Shown here in pieces: positions 62,227-64,000 of a stretch of 64,000 nucleotides of DNA. Under the pieces are notes generated by a model that saw only the letters and a list, made by a program, of their open reading frames with translations, was not told the origin of the DNA and made no database searches. The number at the start of each line of letters is the position of its first letter. Within the stretch, counting starts at the first letter, position 1. Source of the DNA: a virus. A program made the translations under genes and the position numbers. The stretch covers positions 1 through 64,000 of IMG/VR virus record IMGVR_UViG_3300042673_001922. One strand, given 5' to 3'.

Positions 62227-63480
62227 ATGTCAGAATTTATATATACAAAAAGAAGAACAGCCAAATATAATGGTCCAGTTGATAGCTCTGATCACAACCT
62301 TAGGGTAGAAGAAAACTATAAAGATCTAGTTTATCTATATAATAAATTTAATGTTATAGACCAAAAACTAGGAGAAGCATTTGAGAGAGTCTTGAAGGAT
62401 CATGTTTTCATAACTAGATCAGTCAAAGACTTGGATGATAGAATCCAAGCTTTAGAGGCAGCAGAAAATATGGTTTCCATATACTCCTTTAAGCAAATAG
62501 ATAATAATGCTATTCCAAATGGAGAAGTTTCTATACAATTAGATGAGATACTTTCCTTTGACCCTATATATAATATAGTAACTCTTCCAAAGATTGATGG
62601 CTCATCGCATTCAAAATTAAAGTTTTTCACCTCAAATGAAGGTCAAATAATACCAGATTTCTTTGAAACAAGAATATCAAACAGCCTTTCAGGCGTAGAT
62701 GTACCTGGTTCCATCATAGATGGAACAAATGTATACAATGCCATATTGGATAGATCTGATAAGTATTGGAAGAGAACAGTTATCTCAAACTCAACAGCTG
62801 TAGCTGGAGCTCAAACATATTTATATGTTAAAATTCCTTCAGAGTATACCGGATCAAAAAAGAGTAATTTCATAAAGCTCAATCCATACCCAGTTTATGG
62901 AGTTGACATTATGGCAATTGAATATACTACAACTCAAAATCCAACAATGACAGAGTCTGATGTTTGGCTACCTGTAAATAGAGATAGGCTATATGATGGA
63001 ACTACAAGTGCAATAGGAAAGGTTCCACCAGGTGGTTGGACCTCTATAGGCTCTGATTTCATTTTAAATTCTGGTCCAATTGGTTTTTACTTCCGTGAAC
63101 TTGACATAACCGCAATAAGAATTGCGATGAGACAAAGAAATTACTTTACAGAAAACGGAAAGTATATCTACACTTATGGACTTTCGGATTTAGATGTAAG
63201 ATATGACAAATTCCTGCCATCAGGTAAAATCATATTCAAATTTGAGCCAGCAAATGGCGACACAATATCCTCGATTACAAGCGTAACTCCAAAGATATAT
63301 AACGTTTCCCCAGCTCTTCTCTCTGAAGCCTTTAGCTATAGGGTTATATACAATGACGGATCAATCTATACAACCACAAATCCAGGGGCTTCAAATGCCG
63401 TATGGATAGAGATTACCCTTAATATCATGCCAGATGGAACTGCTCCAGTTTTATCAGATTTAATAATTAACTATAACTAA
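62227..63480 (+). CDS. Tail fibre/baseplate paralogue D
   Basis: 417 residues. N-terminal helical part with a coiled coil (NYKDLVYLYNKFNVIDQKL and SVKDLDDRIQALEAAENM), then a beta sandwich beginning FDPIYNIVTLPKID and an ending LSDLIINYN. This is the shortest of the four proteins with helical head and beta body. It ends the contiguous block; the following 58-base gap contains a hairpin and a promoter candidate. Confidence 0.55.
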   Translation: MSEFIYTKRRTAKYNGPVDSSDHNLRVEENYKDLVYLYNKFNVIDQKLGEAFERVLKDHVFITRSVKDLDDRIQALEAAENMVSIYSFKQIDNNAIPNGEVSIQLDEILSFDPIYNIVTLPKIDGSSHSKLKFFTSNEGQIIPDFFETRISNSLSGVDVPGSIIDGTNVYNAILDRSDKYWKRTVISNSTAVAGAQTYLYVKIPSEYTGSKKSNFIKLNPYPVYGVDIMAIEYTTTQNPTMTESDVWLPVNRDRLYDGTTSAIGKVPPGGWTSIGSDFILNSGPIGFYFRELDITAIRIAMRQRNYFTENGKYIYTYGLSDLDVRYDKFLPSGKIIFKFEPANGDTISSITSVTPKIYNVSPALLSEAFSYRVIYNDGSIYTTTNPGASNAVWIEITLNIMPDGTAPVLSDLIINYN

Positions 63481-63484
63481 AAAG

Positions 63485-63498
63485 TTGCCATTTGGCAA
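63485..63498. promoter_or_regulatory. Short hairpin before last gene
   Basis: TTGCCA, loop TT, TGGCAA: six base pairs, with no T tract after it, so a weak terminator at best. It touches the TTACTATAAA element on its right side, as the palindrome at 5341 touches the element at 5357. Confidence 0.35.
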
Positions 63499-63508
63499 TT
63501 ACTATAAA
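63499..63508 (+). promoter_or_regulatory. Candidate late promoter element TTACTATAAA
   Basis: Identical to 5357-5366 and one base from 9514-9523. It lies 31 bases before the ATG of the last gene, with an AAGGAG ribosome site at about 63527-63532 between. Confidence 0.45.
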
Positions 63509-63538
63509 CAATAAGAATTTATCCTAAGGAGAATATAA

Positions 63539-64000
63539 ATGGCTACTTTTTATGTTGGCCCCAGACCAGTTTTGAAGGGCCAAAACACCAATCAGATGGT
63601 GAACCCTTATACTAGCATGTCCGGGAAAGCTAAGGGCACTGGAACTTATTCCTACTACCCACTGTATAGCACAAGCCATGTATTGGACGGTGCTCCTGAT
63701 AATCATTTTGCCCCTGGAACTGGGCAATTTCCTGGCAATAGATTTCTATCCCAGGTATTTAACGGGACAACCCTCTACGTACATCCGCTTTCTGGAACAT
63801 TCCCAGATGGAACTGCAACATACGATGGTGCTAGATTCCGTCCAATGGAGTACAAGGGTCTAGCTGGAGCTGCAGCTTTTCCATCAGGTTTTGGTCATGC
63901 TGATAGAGTAAGTGATTACAGCTACAACAACAATATTTTCGACGGAGTGCCGTCTGCTGATATATTTGCTAATACAGGCCATGCTGCAAGAACAGAAGCA
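63539..64000 (+). CDS. Start of a fibre-like structural protein, 3' end outside window
   Basis: ATG 63539 follows AAGGAG. 154 codons are open to the window end: MATFYVGPRPVLKGQN, then a Gly, Tyr, Pro and Phe-rich sequence (LSQVFNGTTLYVHPLSG, TATYDGARFRPMEYKG, YNNNIFDGVPSAD). Low hydrophobic content and many turns fit a tail fibre or decoration protein. It has its own promoter candidate, suggesting strong or separate expression. No CGG in frame in the visible part. Confidence 0.65.
   Translation, partial: MATFYVGPRPVLKGQNTNQMVNPYTSMSGKAKGTGTYSYYPLYSTSHVLDGAPDNHFAPGTGQFPGNRFLSQVFNGTTLYVHPLSGTFPDGTATYDGARFRPMEYKGLAGAAAFPSGFGHADRVSDYSYNNNIFDGVPSADIFANTGHAARTEA

Noticed and set aside
1-64000. tRNA genes or CRISPR arrays
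   Set aside because: No cloverleaf-like sequence with a TTCRANYC arm or regular spaced repeats was found by reading; the gaps are too short to hold most tRNAs. A dedicated tRNA search of the full genome would be decisive.

Overview
The window is a continuous run of late genes from a large, AT-rich, contractile-tailed (myovirus-type) phage. All 35 genes I can support are on the + strand. They are packed with ATGA, TAATG or GTGA overlaps or very short gaps, and no gene-free stretch exceeds 130 bases. The host cannot be fixed from the sequence. The auxiliary genes (a glutathione-peroxidase relative and five 2-oxoglutarate/Fe(II) oxygenases) are of a type common in aquatic phages. The hub module built around an LKPGVRVHLRGGYGSNP motif resembles tails of phages of Gram-positive bacteria, which is a weak hint only.

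Layout: 2-5261 auxiliary enzymes (peroxidase-like fragment, then five tandem oxygenases). 5388-7081 small structural protein and head-tail connector or neck proteins. 7100-13415 two sheath-like proteins, a tail terminator candidate and three tube-like paralogues, with a strong terminator after the first tube gene. 13496-14659 two related tail assembly chaperone candidates. 14673-26753 two very large tape-measure-like proteins and a small protein. 26756-38681 a giant hub protein with a C-terminal staphylococcal-nuclease-like domain. 38683-44579 tail lysin, gpV-like spike protein, gp25-like and J-like baseplate proteins and a metallophosphoesterase. 44605-64000 very large baseplate and fibre proteins, the last one cut by the window end.

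The main result: eight late genes are each interrupted by a +1 frame change (nine sites in all), and at every site the zero-frame codon is CGG. Skipping the C of CGG (CGGA eight times, CGGT once) restores one seamless protein and makes the next codon a glycine codon. Reading every gene by eye, I found no in-frame CGG anywhere else in about 21,000 codons, although roughly two hundred CGG triplets occur out of frame. CGG therefore seems not to be an ordinary arginine codon here, but a signal for +1 frameshifting or four-base decoding (CGGN read as one residue). Affected proteins include both tape-measure-like proteins, the lysin, the gpV-like protein and large baseplate proteins, so full-length virion production would depend on this decoding. 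One site (34244) can also be explained as two separate genes; the others are much harder to explain away. I see no tRNA gene in the window, so the decoding tRNA, if phage-encoded, lies elsewhere.

How the genes work together: sheath, tube, terminator, chaperones and tape measure build the tail; hub, gpV, gp25, J and the large 44-63 kb proteins build a baseplate with fibres; the lysin and the protein with a peptidoglycan-binding domain open the wall. A shared TTACTATA(A/C)A element in three intergenic gaps is a candidate late promoter.
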